From Crocinitomicaceae bacterium (GTDB lineage: Bacteria; Bacteroidota; Bacteroidia; Flavobacteriales_D; Crocinitomicaceae), in assembly GCA_028689775.1 (NCBI GenBank), contig JAQVCM010000014.1, positions 1-64,000 of the forward strand: a stretch of 64,000 nucleotides of DNA. The letters are read 5' to 3'. This document shows positions 26,161 to 34,628 of the stretch, one piece after another (within the stretch, counting starts at the first letter, position 1; each line of letters opens with the position of its first letter). The translations under genes and the position numbers were made by a program. The notes under the pieces are model-generated. The model saw only the letters and a program-made list of their open reading frames with translations, was not told where the DNA came from and searched no databases.

Positions 26161-28581
26161 ATAAATATACTGCATGGAAATCGTTCGTGGCGATTCTACT
26201 TTCATCGGTCGCAAGGAATAATTGACGTTGAAAAGATTGTTACAAATCACAGAAACTCGATGTTTATCCGACAATTTATAGCTAAAACGCGTGTCCACAA
26301 GGTGATATCCGTTGTTGGATTTCCAGTAGTTTAGGATCTTAATCTTTTCAAAATACGGATAAGCACTCTCCGTAATCAATTCAATATCACCCAAAGATCG
26401 ATCGACATTTTCCATTTTACTATAATATCGGTAGGAAAAACCCAACACAAATTTGGTATACGTAAATTCTAAATCTGCTTTGACCAAATGTTTGAAGCGG
26501 TATTTTAAGATATTTCCTTCGGGATTGTAGGATGTACTGTTGTAACTCAAATTTTCGCCCGGAGTTCCCGGTTGTAGAGATCCAGTTTGACCGTAAATCA
26601 AGTCAGGCTCTAAACTAACGGGATCAACAAAAGTGTATCCAAACATTCCCAGCATGCTGAATTTTTTCTTTTCATCTGTTTTACCAACAACGCTGATGTC
26701 AATTCCGCGAACGCGAGATGTACCAGTATTCATAAATTTGAAACCAACTACGGTAAAGGTTGGATCCCAAACACCAAAAAGGTACTCGATGGTATTTTCA
26801 TAATGCTGATAAAAACCAGCAATGTCAATGTATCCCATCAAGCGACCCACTTTATAACCTTGTTTTAAACCCAACTCAAAACTTTTACTTTTCTCAGGTT
26901 TCAAATCTGGATTGGCATACGAACCAAAAAGTCCAGCTTTGGTCATCATGTAGCGCTCAGTAATGGTTGGATAGCGATATCCTTGCCCGAAAGAAGTTCG
27001 CACGAATGTTCCTTTTGTCAGCTGCAAATTGGCTCCTGCTCTTACAATCGGTGCGGTTTCACTCTGTAAATTATTCGTTTTGTAAAACTCATATCGAACA
27101 CCACCTGTCAATTGAAGAATTTCCCATACTTTTTTATCCAACTGAATGTAAGCCGCAGCGTTTTTATTTTCATTTCGAGCTTGACCGCTGGAAGCATATA
27201 ATTCCGCTTGCGACGTTGAAAGGCTCCCAACAATTCCTCCTGCGAAGTTTAAATCAATGGTTTTGAATTTTTTATTGTACTGATATTCTCCATAAAATAG
27301 CGTTCCACTGTTGGATTGATTGTTTGAAATGTAGTTATTGGAATGAAAAACACGCGTATTCAAATTGTGAATGACACCCGATTTTGAAATGTATTTCACA
27401 AACGGATCGATGTTGAATAACTTTTGAGTTTCCATAAACAAAGCACCTGGATACGAGCGATATAAACCCAAAGAATCATCCAGCCAAGCAAATGGCAGGT
27501 TGGTTTTGTTGTACATCATGTTTCCATTTATGCCGTATAAAAGTCCTTTCACTTTTTCAGAACGATAACGTAAATTGAAATTCATTCGAGCCCGAATTTT
27601 CACCATGTCTTGGTTGGAATACGTTGGAATTGAATCTGTCATCAAAAACGCTTCTTTCATGTCTTGCGGCATGTATGGCTGATCTGGCGCTGGCCCGATG
27701 TATCCTTGATCGATGTTTAGATTTCCACCAATCACAAAATCCAAACGTTTTTTAATAATTCTGGAATGCATGAAGTTCAAATTCGTATATCCCGGAATGG
27801 AATTTCCGTACCAATCTTCTCCTCTACTCGGCTTGGAATACATTCCTGCAGAATAGTTTATCACCGTTTTGGGCTTGCTTCGCGGATATGCCGATCGGAT
27901 GTGAATCACGCCATTCATCGCTGAAGAACCGTATAAAACTGAAGAAGCACCTTTGATGATTTCAACTTGTTCAATATTCTCCACCGGAATGTACGCCCAT
28001 TCTGGTTTTCCAGCGTCGCCACTGAGCAAAGGAATTCCGTCCACCACAATCGCAACGCGCGAACCAACGCCAAAAGTAAATCCGCTTCCACCGCGAATTT
28101 GCGGATCGCCATCAATGATTGCAACGCCCGGCACAGACTCCAAAGCGCCTTCAATCGACGTGGCATTTTTATTGGTTATCGCTGACGGTTTAAGTACTTC
28201 TAAGGAAACAACTTGTTCTTCCAGTTTTTGCGCGTATCGACTGGAGGAAATCACGACCGTTTCCATCAACTTACTGATTTCATCCAACGCGATATTTCTG
28301 ATAACGGTTTCACCAGCTACAATCACCACGTGAATCGTATCACTGGCTAAAATCGGAAATCCACAAACAAATTGGTACGAACCTGCTGATAATTCGATTT
28401 CGTAGTTCCCATTGACATCAGAACGAGTACCTTGCGAAAGATCTGCTACGTTTCTGATTGTTGCGCCAAACAGCGTCTCTTTCGTCGCTAGTTCGGTAAT
28501 GACTCCCTTTAAAATTCCTTTGTCTTGTGTCCAAGCCATGGTAGCGAATAAGAAGGAGAATAGGGTGATTACGTACTTCAT
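26143..28581 (-). CDS. TonB-dependent outer-membrane receptor
   Basis: An 812-residue receptor with a signal peptide (1-19), an N-terminal carboxypeptidase-regulatory-like domain (about 22-100), a plug domain (about 115-230; VVISSSRYAQKLEEQ, GGSGFTFGVGSRVAIVVDGIP, VEIIKGASSVLYGSSAMNGVI) and a 22-strand-type barrel ending in SMQYIYVLGRR. It imports a substrate through the outer membrane using TonB energy; no SusD partner is adjacent, so a siderophore, cobalamin or metal substrate is as likely as a glycan. Its last codons lie in the heptamer array. The family is certain, the substrate unknown. Confidence 0.93.
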   Translation of the reverse strand: MKYVITLFSFLFATMAWTQDKGILKGVITELATKETLFGATIRNVADLSQGTRSDVNGNYEIELSAGSYQFVCGFPILASDTIHVVIVAGETVIRNIALDEISKLMETVVISSSRYAQKLEEQVVSLEVLKPSAITNKNATSIEGALESVPGVAIIDGDPQIRGGSGFTFGVGSRVAIVVDGIPLLSGDAGKPEWAYIPVENIEQVEIIKGASSVLYGSSAMNGVIHIRSAYPRSKPKTVINYSAGMYSKPSRGEDWYGNSIPGYTNLNFMHSRIIKKRLDFVIGGNLNIDQGYIGPAPDQPYMPQDMKEAFLMTDSIPTYSNQDMVKIRARMNFNLRYRSEKVKGLLYGINGNMMYNKTNLPFAWLDDSLGLYRSYPGALFMETQKLFNIDPFVKYISKSGVIHNLNTRVFHSNNYISNNQSNSGTLFYGEYQYNKKFKTIDLNFAGGIVGSLSTSQAELYASSGQARNENKNAAAYIQLDKKVWEILQLTGGVRYEFYKTNNLQSETAPIVRAGANLQLTKGTFVRTSFGQGYRYPTITERYMMTKAGLFGSYANPDLKPEKSKSFELGLKQGYKVGRLMGYIDIAGFYQHYENTIEYLFGVWDPTFTVVGFKFMNTGTSRVRGIDISVVGKTDEKKKFSMLGMFGYTFVDPVSLEPDLIYGQTGSLQPGTPGENLSYNSTSYNPEGNILKYRFKHLVKADLEFTYTKFVLGFSYRYYSKMENVDRSLGDIELITESAYPYFEKIKILNYWKSNNGYHLVDTRFSYKLSDKHRVSVICNNLFNVNYSLRPMKVESPRTISMQYIYVLGRR

Positions 28582-28783
28582 TTGTTCTTTTTGAGGGTGT
28601 CTCGATTAAAACTTAATCTACTTTTTAGTTTTGTATATTAATTTCGCTTGGTTTAGCGAGATTAATAGGAACTTTATTTTTTATGAGCGTAAAGGTTTCT
28701 TAAAGATATTGTTTCCTTTCAGGACTTTGAAGGAGGAACTCTTTTTTAATCAAAGGCTTTACCCATCGATTGAAGAGATCAAA

Positions 28784-28829
28784 CTTTCAGGGCATTGAGG
28801 TAGGATTATTATCGGTATTGCCCTGAAAG
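28784..28829. repeat. REP-like hairpin (CTTTCAGGGCA / TGCCCTGAAAG)
   Basis: An 11-bp perfect inverted repeat with a 24-nt loop between the TonB-receptor and T9SS-cargo genes. The phrase GCCCTGAAAGGG followed by TGAAAT occurs in many Bacteroidota spacers (from memory), so this is probably a dispersed palindrome. It is 27 bp past the cargo-gene stop and could also act in termination, although it lacks a T run. Confidence 0.75.
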
Positions 28830-28856
28830 GGTGAAATTAATATGCTATTCTCTTAG

Positions 28857-30176
28857 TTAAAGTGCGATCTTCCCCGTCTTTTGGATTTTATCTCCTAAAA
28901 TCGTGTAAAAGTACGTTCCGGTCTTGATGGAAGTTGGAAGGGTGATTTGATGTTTTTTAGTACCGTTTAAATGGTGTTTAAATACTTCTTTTCCCGTCAG
29001 ATCTAAAAGGATGAGTGTTGCATGACTTTCGTTTGCATCTGTTAAGTCGATGCTGATGTTGTTTTCAAAAGCATAAACCTGAAAGTCATTTGCTTGAATA
29101 TCGTTCACACCAACCTGACCGTCAAATAAGAAGGTTTGCGTTAAATCTGGAGATGTGTTCGAACTAGCAACGTTACAAAATGATTTCAGATAAACATTAT
29201 AAACTGTTCCTGGAATGAAATTTTCAGAATACTGCGCTGTCGTTTTTGTAATCCCTGCTATTGTCGTACTTCCTGTCGGAAAATAAACCTTTGGCGTTTG
29301 TGCAGAATCCGAAGAAATGATGCAATAACCGTATCCTTGAGTTGGAACTGTTGCTGCTGCAGTCCATGTTAGATCGATGGTATTTGGGTGTTGTGTAACG
29401 ACTAAATTAGATGGTCCATTGCACGGTCCTGAAATTGGGTTGTAGATTACTTCCAAATCATCCAACCACAATTTACTTCCTGCCACGTTGGTCAGTTGGT
29501 TTTCAGAAGAGGTGATGCTCAACATGATGTATGCAGGACTTTCTGCAGAAGCATAGTCAAAAGCAACTGCAAAACGAGTCCATTCAGAAGTGTTTGCTGC
29601 TGGTGAAATGAAAAGTGCTTTTCCGATTCGATTCGCTGAAAGGTCTGAATAAATTGAAGTATTTGCTGCTACCGGAACTTCTGGGTCGTTGTACTGATCT
29701 TTGTGTAAAATCGCGACAATTTTCGCCTTTTCTGCAGCGCCTCCTTGGGTGTATTTATACCAGCCCACCAAACTATCTGGTCGCGCTGAAAATGGTTTGC
29801 GACGTACATCAGTTAGTGTCGTAAAATTCTGCGTACCAACATATCCTCTTGATTTATCGATGCTTGGCGCGTTGATCACTCCTGTTGTTAAACTGCCATT
29901 CACTTTGGCAATGATCATGTCTTTCGTCTCAATGCGCACGCATGCACTTCCAGTTCGTGGATTGTTGGTTTCTTTGAATGCAGTTTGAGGTCCAGATTGT
30001 GCCGTAGAACTTCCGCTTTTGTTGGAATACCAGCCAGCTGGTTCGTCGCTATTTCCAGGTGCAACATTCCCCCAGTTTTCAAAACCACCATTCGGAATAG
30101 AAATCTGCGCAGAAGCTGAGAAGGAAATGGCAACCATGGCCATACATATGCTGTGTTTTATTGTGTTTTTTTTCAT
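28857..30176 (-). CDS. T9SS-secreted protein with type A sorting domain
   Basis: The ATG at 30176 gives a 439-residue protein with a normal signal peptide (MKKNTIKHSICMAMVAISFSASAQ); 18 upstream codons are open but lie over the promoter. The mature N-terminus (ISIPNGGFENWG, about 25-240) resembles PCMD-type carbohydrate-related domains, a fibronectin type III-like domain follows (about 250-345), and the last 80 residues form a Por-type C-terminal signal (ILLDLTGKEVF, then TGTYFYTILGDKIQKTGKIAL), which directs export by the type IX secretion system and removal at the surface. Binding target is unknown. Confidence 0.85.
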   Translation of the reverse strand: MKKNTIKHSICMAMVAISFSASAQISIPNGGFENWGNVAPGNSDEPAGWYSNKSGSSTAQSGPQTAFKETNNPRTGSACVRIETKDMIIAKVNGSLTTGVINAPSIDKSRGYVGTQNFTTLTDVRRKPFSARPDSLVGWYKYTQGGAAEKAKIVAILHKDQYNDPEVPVAANTSIYSDLSANRIGKALFISPAANTSEWTRFAVAFDYASAESPAYIMLSITSSENQLTNVAGSKLWLDDLEVIYNPISGPCNGPSNLVVTQHPNTIDLTWTAAATVPTQGYGYCIISSDSAQTPKVYFPTGSTTIAGITKTTAQYSENFIPGTVYNVYLKSFCNVASSNTSPDLTQTFLFDGQVGVNDIQANDFQVYAFENNISIDLTDANESHATLILLDLTGKEVFKHHLNGTKKHQITLPTSIKTGTYFYTILGDKIQKTGKIAL

Positions 30177-30203
30177 GGGTGATTTTTTAATTTTCTGATC
30201 AAA

Positions 30204-30211
30204 CAAATATA
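30204..30211 (-). promoter_or_regulatory. -7 promoter element of the T9SS cargo gene
   Basis: TATATTTG on the minus strand, 27 nt before the chosen ATG at 30176. It lies inside the longer reading frame and so supports the downstream start. Confidence 0.6.
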
Positions 30212-30249
30212 CGATTTTTTTGAAGTGCATGACATTGGGAATTCATTAT

Positions 30250-31519
30250 CATTCCTCACTCGCTCACTCGTTCGGAATGACAATTGAAGACTCGATGAAT
30301 GCAAATTCTCCTTTCAATGATCCTATCGAAAAAAATATCGCTCCAAAAATGATTTTGTTACTTTTTCCGAGGTCAAAAAGTAACCAAAAGGACCTTGTTG
30401 CAAGGGGCTACGCATTGCCCTTCACTTCGCAAGCTGCGTGATTTCGATTGAAATAATCGAAACCGGATGCTGCTAATGCCCAGATTTAGGCTGACGACAG
30501 AGGTCATCTGGGGAAATCTTGCAGGTGCAAGATTTAGCTTCGACTGCGATTATTCTTGAAAAGTAAAAGATTTCTTCTTCTAGAACTGTTTCGGAAGGAC
30601 AGGGTGATGATCTTGGTGTCAAATTTTCAAAAGCTTAGCTTTTGAAAATTTGCTAAATACCGCACGAACCGTCTTTCCTCCATAATCGAAACTTTTTCAG
30701 TTTCGATTATGGAGGAATCTTTTTATTGAGCGAATGCGATGCATTAATTTTATTTGTTGCTTTAAGATTGTTTTTGAAAAACGATTATCGCTCCAAAAAT
30801 GATTTTGTTACTTTTTCCGAGGTCAAAAAGTAACCAAAAGGACCTTGTTGCAAGGGGCTACGCATTACCCTTCACTTCGCAAGCTGCGTGATTTCGATGA
30901 AAAATCGAAACCGGATAATGCTAATGCCCAGATTTAGGATATCGCTGAGATCTTCTGGGGAAATCTTGCGGTTGCAAGATTTAGCTTCGACTGAGATTAT
31001 TCTTGATGGATGTTGTGATTTCGAACTAAACGATTCTGTATGATGAGTTGTGGAGTGGCAGGTTTCTGTCAATCCAAACATAAACGAAACTTTTACAGTT
31101 TCGAGAATGGAGGAATCTTTTTATTGAGCGAATGCGATGCATTAATTTTATTTGTTGCTTTAAGATTGCTTTTGAAAAAACGATTATCGCTTCGAAAATG
31201 ATTTTGTTACTTTTTCCGAGGTCAAAAAGTAACCAAAAGGACCTTGTTGCAAGGGGCTACGCATTGCCCTTCACTTCGCAAGCTGCGTGATTTCGATTGA
31301 AATAATCGAAACCGGATGCTGCTAATGCCCAGATTTAGGCTGACGACAGAGGTCATCTGGGGAAATCTTGCAGGTGCAAGATTTAGCTTCGACTGCGATT
31401 ATTCTTGATGGATGTTGTGATTTCGAACTAAACGATTCTGTATGATGAGTTGTGGAGTGGCAGGTTTCTGTCAATCCTAACATAAACGAAACTTTTTCAG
31501 TTTCGATTCTGGAGGAATC
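30250..31519. repeat. Hairpin-rich repeat block with three copies of a roughly 400-bp unit
   Basis: No gene is seen here. Three copies begin near 30336, 30786 and 31185 (steps of about 450 and 399 bp). Each carries, in order, the hairpin GTTACTTTTT/AAAAAGTAAC (30357-30384, 30807-30834, 31206-31233), a TTTCGAT/ATCGAAA hairpin, a CCCAGA/TCTGGG hairpin, AAATCTTGC/GCAAGATTT, and CGAAACT/AGTTTCG followed by TGGAGGAATC. Stems are kept while loops differ between copies. The first copy also has CAAATTTTCAAAAGC/GCTTTTGAAAATTTG (30620-30652). The block opens with ATTCCTCACTCG near 30250 and closes with GGAGGAATC at 31511-31519, the same ends as the elements at 51.5 and 51.9 kb. Confidence 0.88.
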
Positions 31520-31546
31520 AGTTTCTTTCTTGCTAGAAATTTTTTC

Positions 31547-31634
31547 AATCTTTGAATCTTTGAATCCCTGAATCTTTCAATCCGTGAATCATTCAATCTT
31601 TCAATCCTTGAATCTTTGAATCCTTCAATCCTCC
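31547..31634. repeat. Eleven-unit AATCNNNN octamer array
   Basis: The sequence reads as exactly eleven 8-bp units, AATC plus four variable bases (TTTG, CCTG, TTTC, CGTG, ATTC, CTTG, CTTC, CTCC). The invariant half and the variable half differ sharply in conservation. The array overlaps the stop codon and last codons of the SGNH hydrolase gene. Confidence 0.92.
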
Positions 31635-32332
31635 AAATAGGTTCTTAAAATCTTTGCCCATAAAAGATAGCCGGTTCCGTTGATGTGCAAGCCATCGGCG
31701 GAGAAAGTTGGGTTTAATTGACCTTCCAAAGCGAATGCGGGATAGGTGTTGATGAAGGTGATTTTTTGGACAGCAGCGAATTGTTGCAGCGCGGCGTTGA
31801 GTTTTACAATTTTTTGGTTGACAGCTTGATTGCAGTGGGATTTGTAATATTCACTACCAATTACGGTTGGCAAAATACTTTGGATGTATAATTTGGTTTT
31901 TGGTAATCGCTTTTGCAGCGTTTCAATCAGCAACTGGTACTCATTTAGAATTTGTGCAACGGAATGTCCGAGTGCGAGGTCGTTGATTCCTGCTTCGATG
32001 AAAATCTTTTCCGGATTGGATCGAATGATTGGTTCCAAACGATGCGTGATTCCGCGCAAATCATCACCGGTAATTCCCCTGTTTTTGATTTTTAAGTTTT
32101 GAAAAATCTCCGCAAGTTCAAAATGTTGCGTCAAACTGGTTCCAATAAAAACAATGGAATTGCTATCAATGGGTAGTTTTTCAAACACTTCGTCTCGGTT
32201 TAACCAATAGGAAATCTGGCTTTCTTTTGCATTCACTTCCAAGCGTTCTTGATACCGTTGATACATTTTCTTAACCACAAAAATCCCCGCTAGTAAATTC
32301 AGAATTAAGGAAGCGATTAAAAGTCTTTTCAT
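31625..32332 (-). CDS. SGNH/GDSL-family hydrolase, membrane-anchored
   Basis: I place the start at the ATG at 32332, giving 235 residues with a hydrophobic N-terminal anchor or signal (MKRLLIASLILNLLAGIFV). An open frame continues 35 codons upstream, but that part is only a translation of the heptamer array. The SGNH blocks are visible: FIGTSLTQHF (nucleophile Ser), RGITGDDLRGI (block II Gly), EAGINDLALG (block III Asn) and SADGLHINGTGY (block V Asp-x-x-His). It probably acts as an esterase or acetylhydrolase on an envelope glycan or lipid. It lies at the downstream end of the polysaccharide region. Confidence 0.88.
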   Translation of the reverse strand: MKRLLIASLILNLLAGIFVVKKMYQRYQERLEVNAKESQISYWLNRDEVFEKLPIDSNSIVFIGTSLTQHFELAEIFQNLKIKNRGITGDDLRGITHRLEPIIRSNPEKIFIEAGINDLALGHSVAQILNEYQLLIETLQKRLPKTKLYIQSILPTVIGSEYYKSHCNQAVNQKIVKLNAALQQFAAVQKITFINTYPAFALEGQLNPTFSADGLHINGTGYLLWAKILRTYLED

Positions 32333-32341
32333 TTTTTCGGG

Positions 32342-32526
32342 GTGTTCGGGAAACGGGGAACGGTGAATGGTGGTCGGGGATCGGTGAACGGTGAACCGTG
32401 AACCGTGAATAGTTAATGCACGCTGAACGACGGGCAACAGTTCCCATCACAGCTCACCCATCACAGACCACTAGCAACCCGTCACAGACCACTAGCAACC
32501 CATCACAGAACACCCATCACTCAATC
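32342..32526. repeat. Second inverted pair of heptamer arrays
   Basis: From 32342 to about 32418 eleven units follow GTGAACG/GTGAACC/GGGATCG-type heptamers. From 32443 to 32526 twelve units follow CCCATCA, CAGACCA, CTAGCAA and related heptamers in strict 7-bp register, the complement class of GTGATGG. A 14-bp block (CAGACCACTAGCAA) is itself duplicated. The array fills the whole spacer between the epimerase and SGNH hydrolase genes. Confidence 0.9.
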
Positions 32527-32530
32527 CCTC

Positions 32531-33484
32531 CTACGCTATTCCGTTCAATTTTTTGAAAACTGCTGAATGAATCGTTTTTTCCATTCCGACTGCCAAAGGC
32601 GTGAACTCGCGGTTGAGCAACCTTCTTACGTTTGTTGTATCTGGTTGACGTTTGGTCATGTCGCCTTCTTTTAAAGGTGGTAAATGAACGATTCTGGAAC
32701 TTGAATTGGTTGCTGAAATGATGATTTTCGCCAATTCCAAAATACTGGTTTCGTGATCGTTTCCAACGTTGATGATGTCGTTGACGTGTAAATTACTTTC
32801 AAACGCTTTGACACACGCATCGATGTTGTCTTCGAAATAACAGAAAGTACGGGTTTGAGATCCATCTCCATAAATGGTGATGTCTTCGTTTTTCATCGCT
32901 GCATTGATGAATTTACTCATCACAAAATCAGGACTTTGTTTGGGTCCAAAGGTGTTGAAAAAGCGAAAAATGGTATAATCTAAGCCGCAATCGTGCTGAT
33001 ACGAGCGACAAAAGGCTTCGCCTAAGTTTTTCACAATGGCATACGGCAATTTGGAATTTAAGGGGGTTGTATGTTCGCGTTGTGGCATTTCCACCGGTTC
33101 TCCATAAACTTCTGAAGAGGAAGAAAAGAAAATTCGTTTCACTTTTGCTGCTGCACTCAAATCGAAAATTGCTTTCAAGCCATCGATGTCTTTCAATACT
33201 TGCAAAGGAGAATCCGTGGTGCGCTTCACGCCTACAACTGCCGCATAATGAAATACATAATCAAATTGATGTTTTTCAAAAATCGCTTCCATCACAGACA
33301 GCTCGTTGCAATCGCCTTCGATAAACTCGAAATTATCAAATTCACTTTTGGAAATTTTATCTGGATGCCCCGTTAAAAAGTTGTCAATCGCCACCACGTA
33401 GTAATTCGGATTCAAAAGCAAGCGGTCAATCAAGCAACTCGGAATAAAACCGGCACCGCCAGTAACTAATATTTTAATTTTCAT
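32531..33484 (-). CDS. NAD-dependent nucleotide-sugar epimerase/dehydratase (extended SDR)
   Basis: An extended short-chain dehydrogenase of 317 residues acting on a nucleotide sugar. The Rossmann motif GGAGFIP (9-15) is near the N-terminus; SSSSEVYGEP carries the catalytic serine region and YAIVK the Tyr-x-x-x-Lys pair; RFFNTFGPKQSPDFVMSKFI and YGDGSQTRTFCYFEDN are typical of UDP-glucose 4-epimerase/UDP-glucuronate decarboxylase relatives. The proline in place of the usual glycine-serine after GGAGFI is a small deviation. It is the last gene of the polysaccharide locus in transcription order and separated from it by 109 bp. The exact substrate cannot be given. Confidence 0.88.
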   Translation of the reverse strand: MKIKILVTGGAGFIPSCLIDRLLLNPNYYVVAIDNFLTGHPDKISKSEFDNFEFIEGDCNELSVMEAIFEKHQFDYVFHYAAVVGVKRTTDSPLQVLKDIDGLKAIFDLSAAAKVKRIFFSSSSEVYGEPVEMPQREHTTPLNSKLPYAIVKNLGEAFCRSYQHDCGLDYTIFRFFNTFGPKQSPDFVMSKFINAAMKNEDITIYGDGSQTRTFCYFEDNIDACVKAFESNLHVNDIINVGNDHETSILELAKIIISATNSSSRIVHLPPLKEGDMTKRQPDTTNVRRLLNREFTPLAVGMEKTIHSAVFKKLNGIA

Positions 33485-33593
33485 TCGTATTATGGATATG
33501 TAGTTAGATAATTGGACAAAGATAGTAAAATGAATTAAATTTTTGGGGAGCTTGGGTTGGGAATGATGATTTGAGTATGGAAAAACATAGATT

Positions 33594-34625
33594 TTAAAAC
33601 TTTGAAAAAATATAATTACGATATTTTTTGTTTAGAAAATTAAATGAAATTATTTTTAAAAGCAAAAAACTTGCGTGAAATTTCAATTTTAAGTTGCCGA
33701 TTTTTAGTGCTTGAATTGCTACATCGGTCTTTTGAGTTGTTACAATGAAACGCAATGATTTTATTGCCTGTTTCGTAGGTTTTTCGTTCTGAACAAAAAC
33801 AGTTGAAATTTCATCAATCAATTCAAAGCCTGCTTTAATAAAAGAGATACTCGGGTTCTCAAATCGATTAACAGCCACGCGAACAACATCTCTGTTTAAT
33901 TCTCTTTCTAAAAGAGATTCTTGATGAATTTGAGCACTTTTCACAAAATTAGTTTTCTGAATTTCCTCAAATTTTCTTGAAACGCTATTGTCGTTAAACC
34001 GATAAGAATAAAGTACCTCATCATTATTAGCAAACCTAACTCCATTCCTTATCATTCGAGTCCATAACTCATAATCTTCTGTATGATATGCATTGCTATC
34101 CGTTGAATAAGTATGTTGTAAGAACAATTCTTTTCTGGACAACAAATTAGGATGGCCAATCGGTGTGAAAAAATAAGAAGCAAACTTAATTTCAACAGAT
34201 GTGATGGCTTTTAAAAAACCTTTGGAAACTTTCTTTCCTTCCATGTCTATGAATTCGCTGTTGCAAGACACTACATCCACTTTTTCATTGATGAGTACCG
34301 TCAATAACTTTTCAATTCTATCTAAATGAGAAATATCATCTGCATCCATGCGCGCAATGAAATCTCCTTTTGCCAACCCAATGGCTTTATTGAGCGTACC
34401 AATGAGTTTTAAATTGCTTTCATTGTGAATTACTCGAATGCGTTTGTCTTTTTTTGCATACTCTTCTAAAACAAGAGGTGTTTCATCAGAAGAACCATCA
34501 TTGATGCAAATTATTTCTAAGTTGGTGTAGGTTTGATTAACAATAGAATCTAATGCCATCGGCAAGAAAGGCATAGCATTATAGCAAGGAAGAATGACGG
34601 AAACGAGTGGTTGGTTCATAATCAT
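33594..34625 (-). CDS. Family 2 glycosyltransferase
   Basis: A GT-A-fold inverting glycosyltransferase of 343 residues. The N-terminal domain has VSVILPCYNAMPFL, the nucleotide-binding NDGSSDET (42-49) and the metal-binding DADD (94-97) in ARMDADDISH; the conserved ED of the acceptor site is in YHTEDYELW. The C-terminal third is helical without clear membrane spans. It starts 3 nt after the previous gene of the same operon. ATG at codon 3 is an alternative start. Donor and acceptor sugars are unknown; it builds the surface polysaccharide of this locus. Confidence 0.9.
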   Translation of the reverse strand: MIMNQPLVSVILPCYNAMPFLPMALDSIVNQTYTNLEIICINDGSSDETPLVLEEYAKKDKRIRVIHNESNLKLIGTLNKAIGLAKGDFIARMDADDISHLDRIEKLLTVLINEKVDVVSCNSEFIDMEGKKVSKGFLKAITSVEIKFASYFFTPIGHPNLLSRKELFLQHTYSTDSNAYHTEDYELWTRMIRNGVRFANNDEVLYSYRFNDNSVSRKFEEIQKTNFVKSAQIHQESLLERELNRDVVRVAVNRFENPSISFIKAGFELIDEISTVFVQNEKPTKQAIKSLRFIVTTQKTDVAIQALKIGNLKLKFHASFLLLKIISFNFLNKKYRNYIFSKF

Positions 34626-34628
34626 TTT

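Noticed and set aside
26056..26334. Open frames over the heptamer array at 26.0-26.2 kb (both strands)
   Set aside because: Periodic 7-bp units give three-frame open reading by composition alone; the peptides are runs such as HHPSPITDHPS with no family.
30250..31519. Insertion sequence or decayed transposase gene in the three-copy block
   Set aside because: No frame with transposase motifs was found on either strand; the block is hairpins with differing loops.
32333..32437. 35-codon N-terminal extension of the SGNH hydrolase
   Set aside because: It is the translated heptamer array; the ATG at 32332 gives a normal signal/anchor.
26021..32526. CRISPR array as explanation for the heptamer and octamer repeats
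   Set aside because: Units are 7-8 bp with no spacers of 25-45 bp and no cas genes are present.
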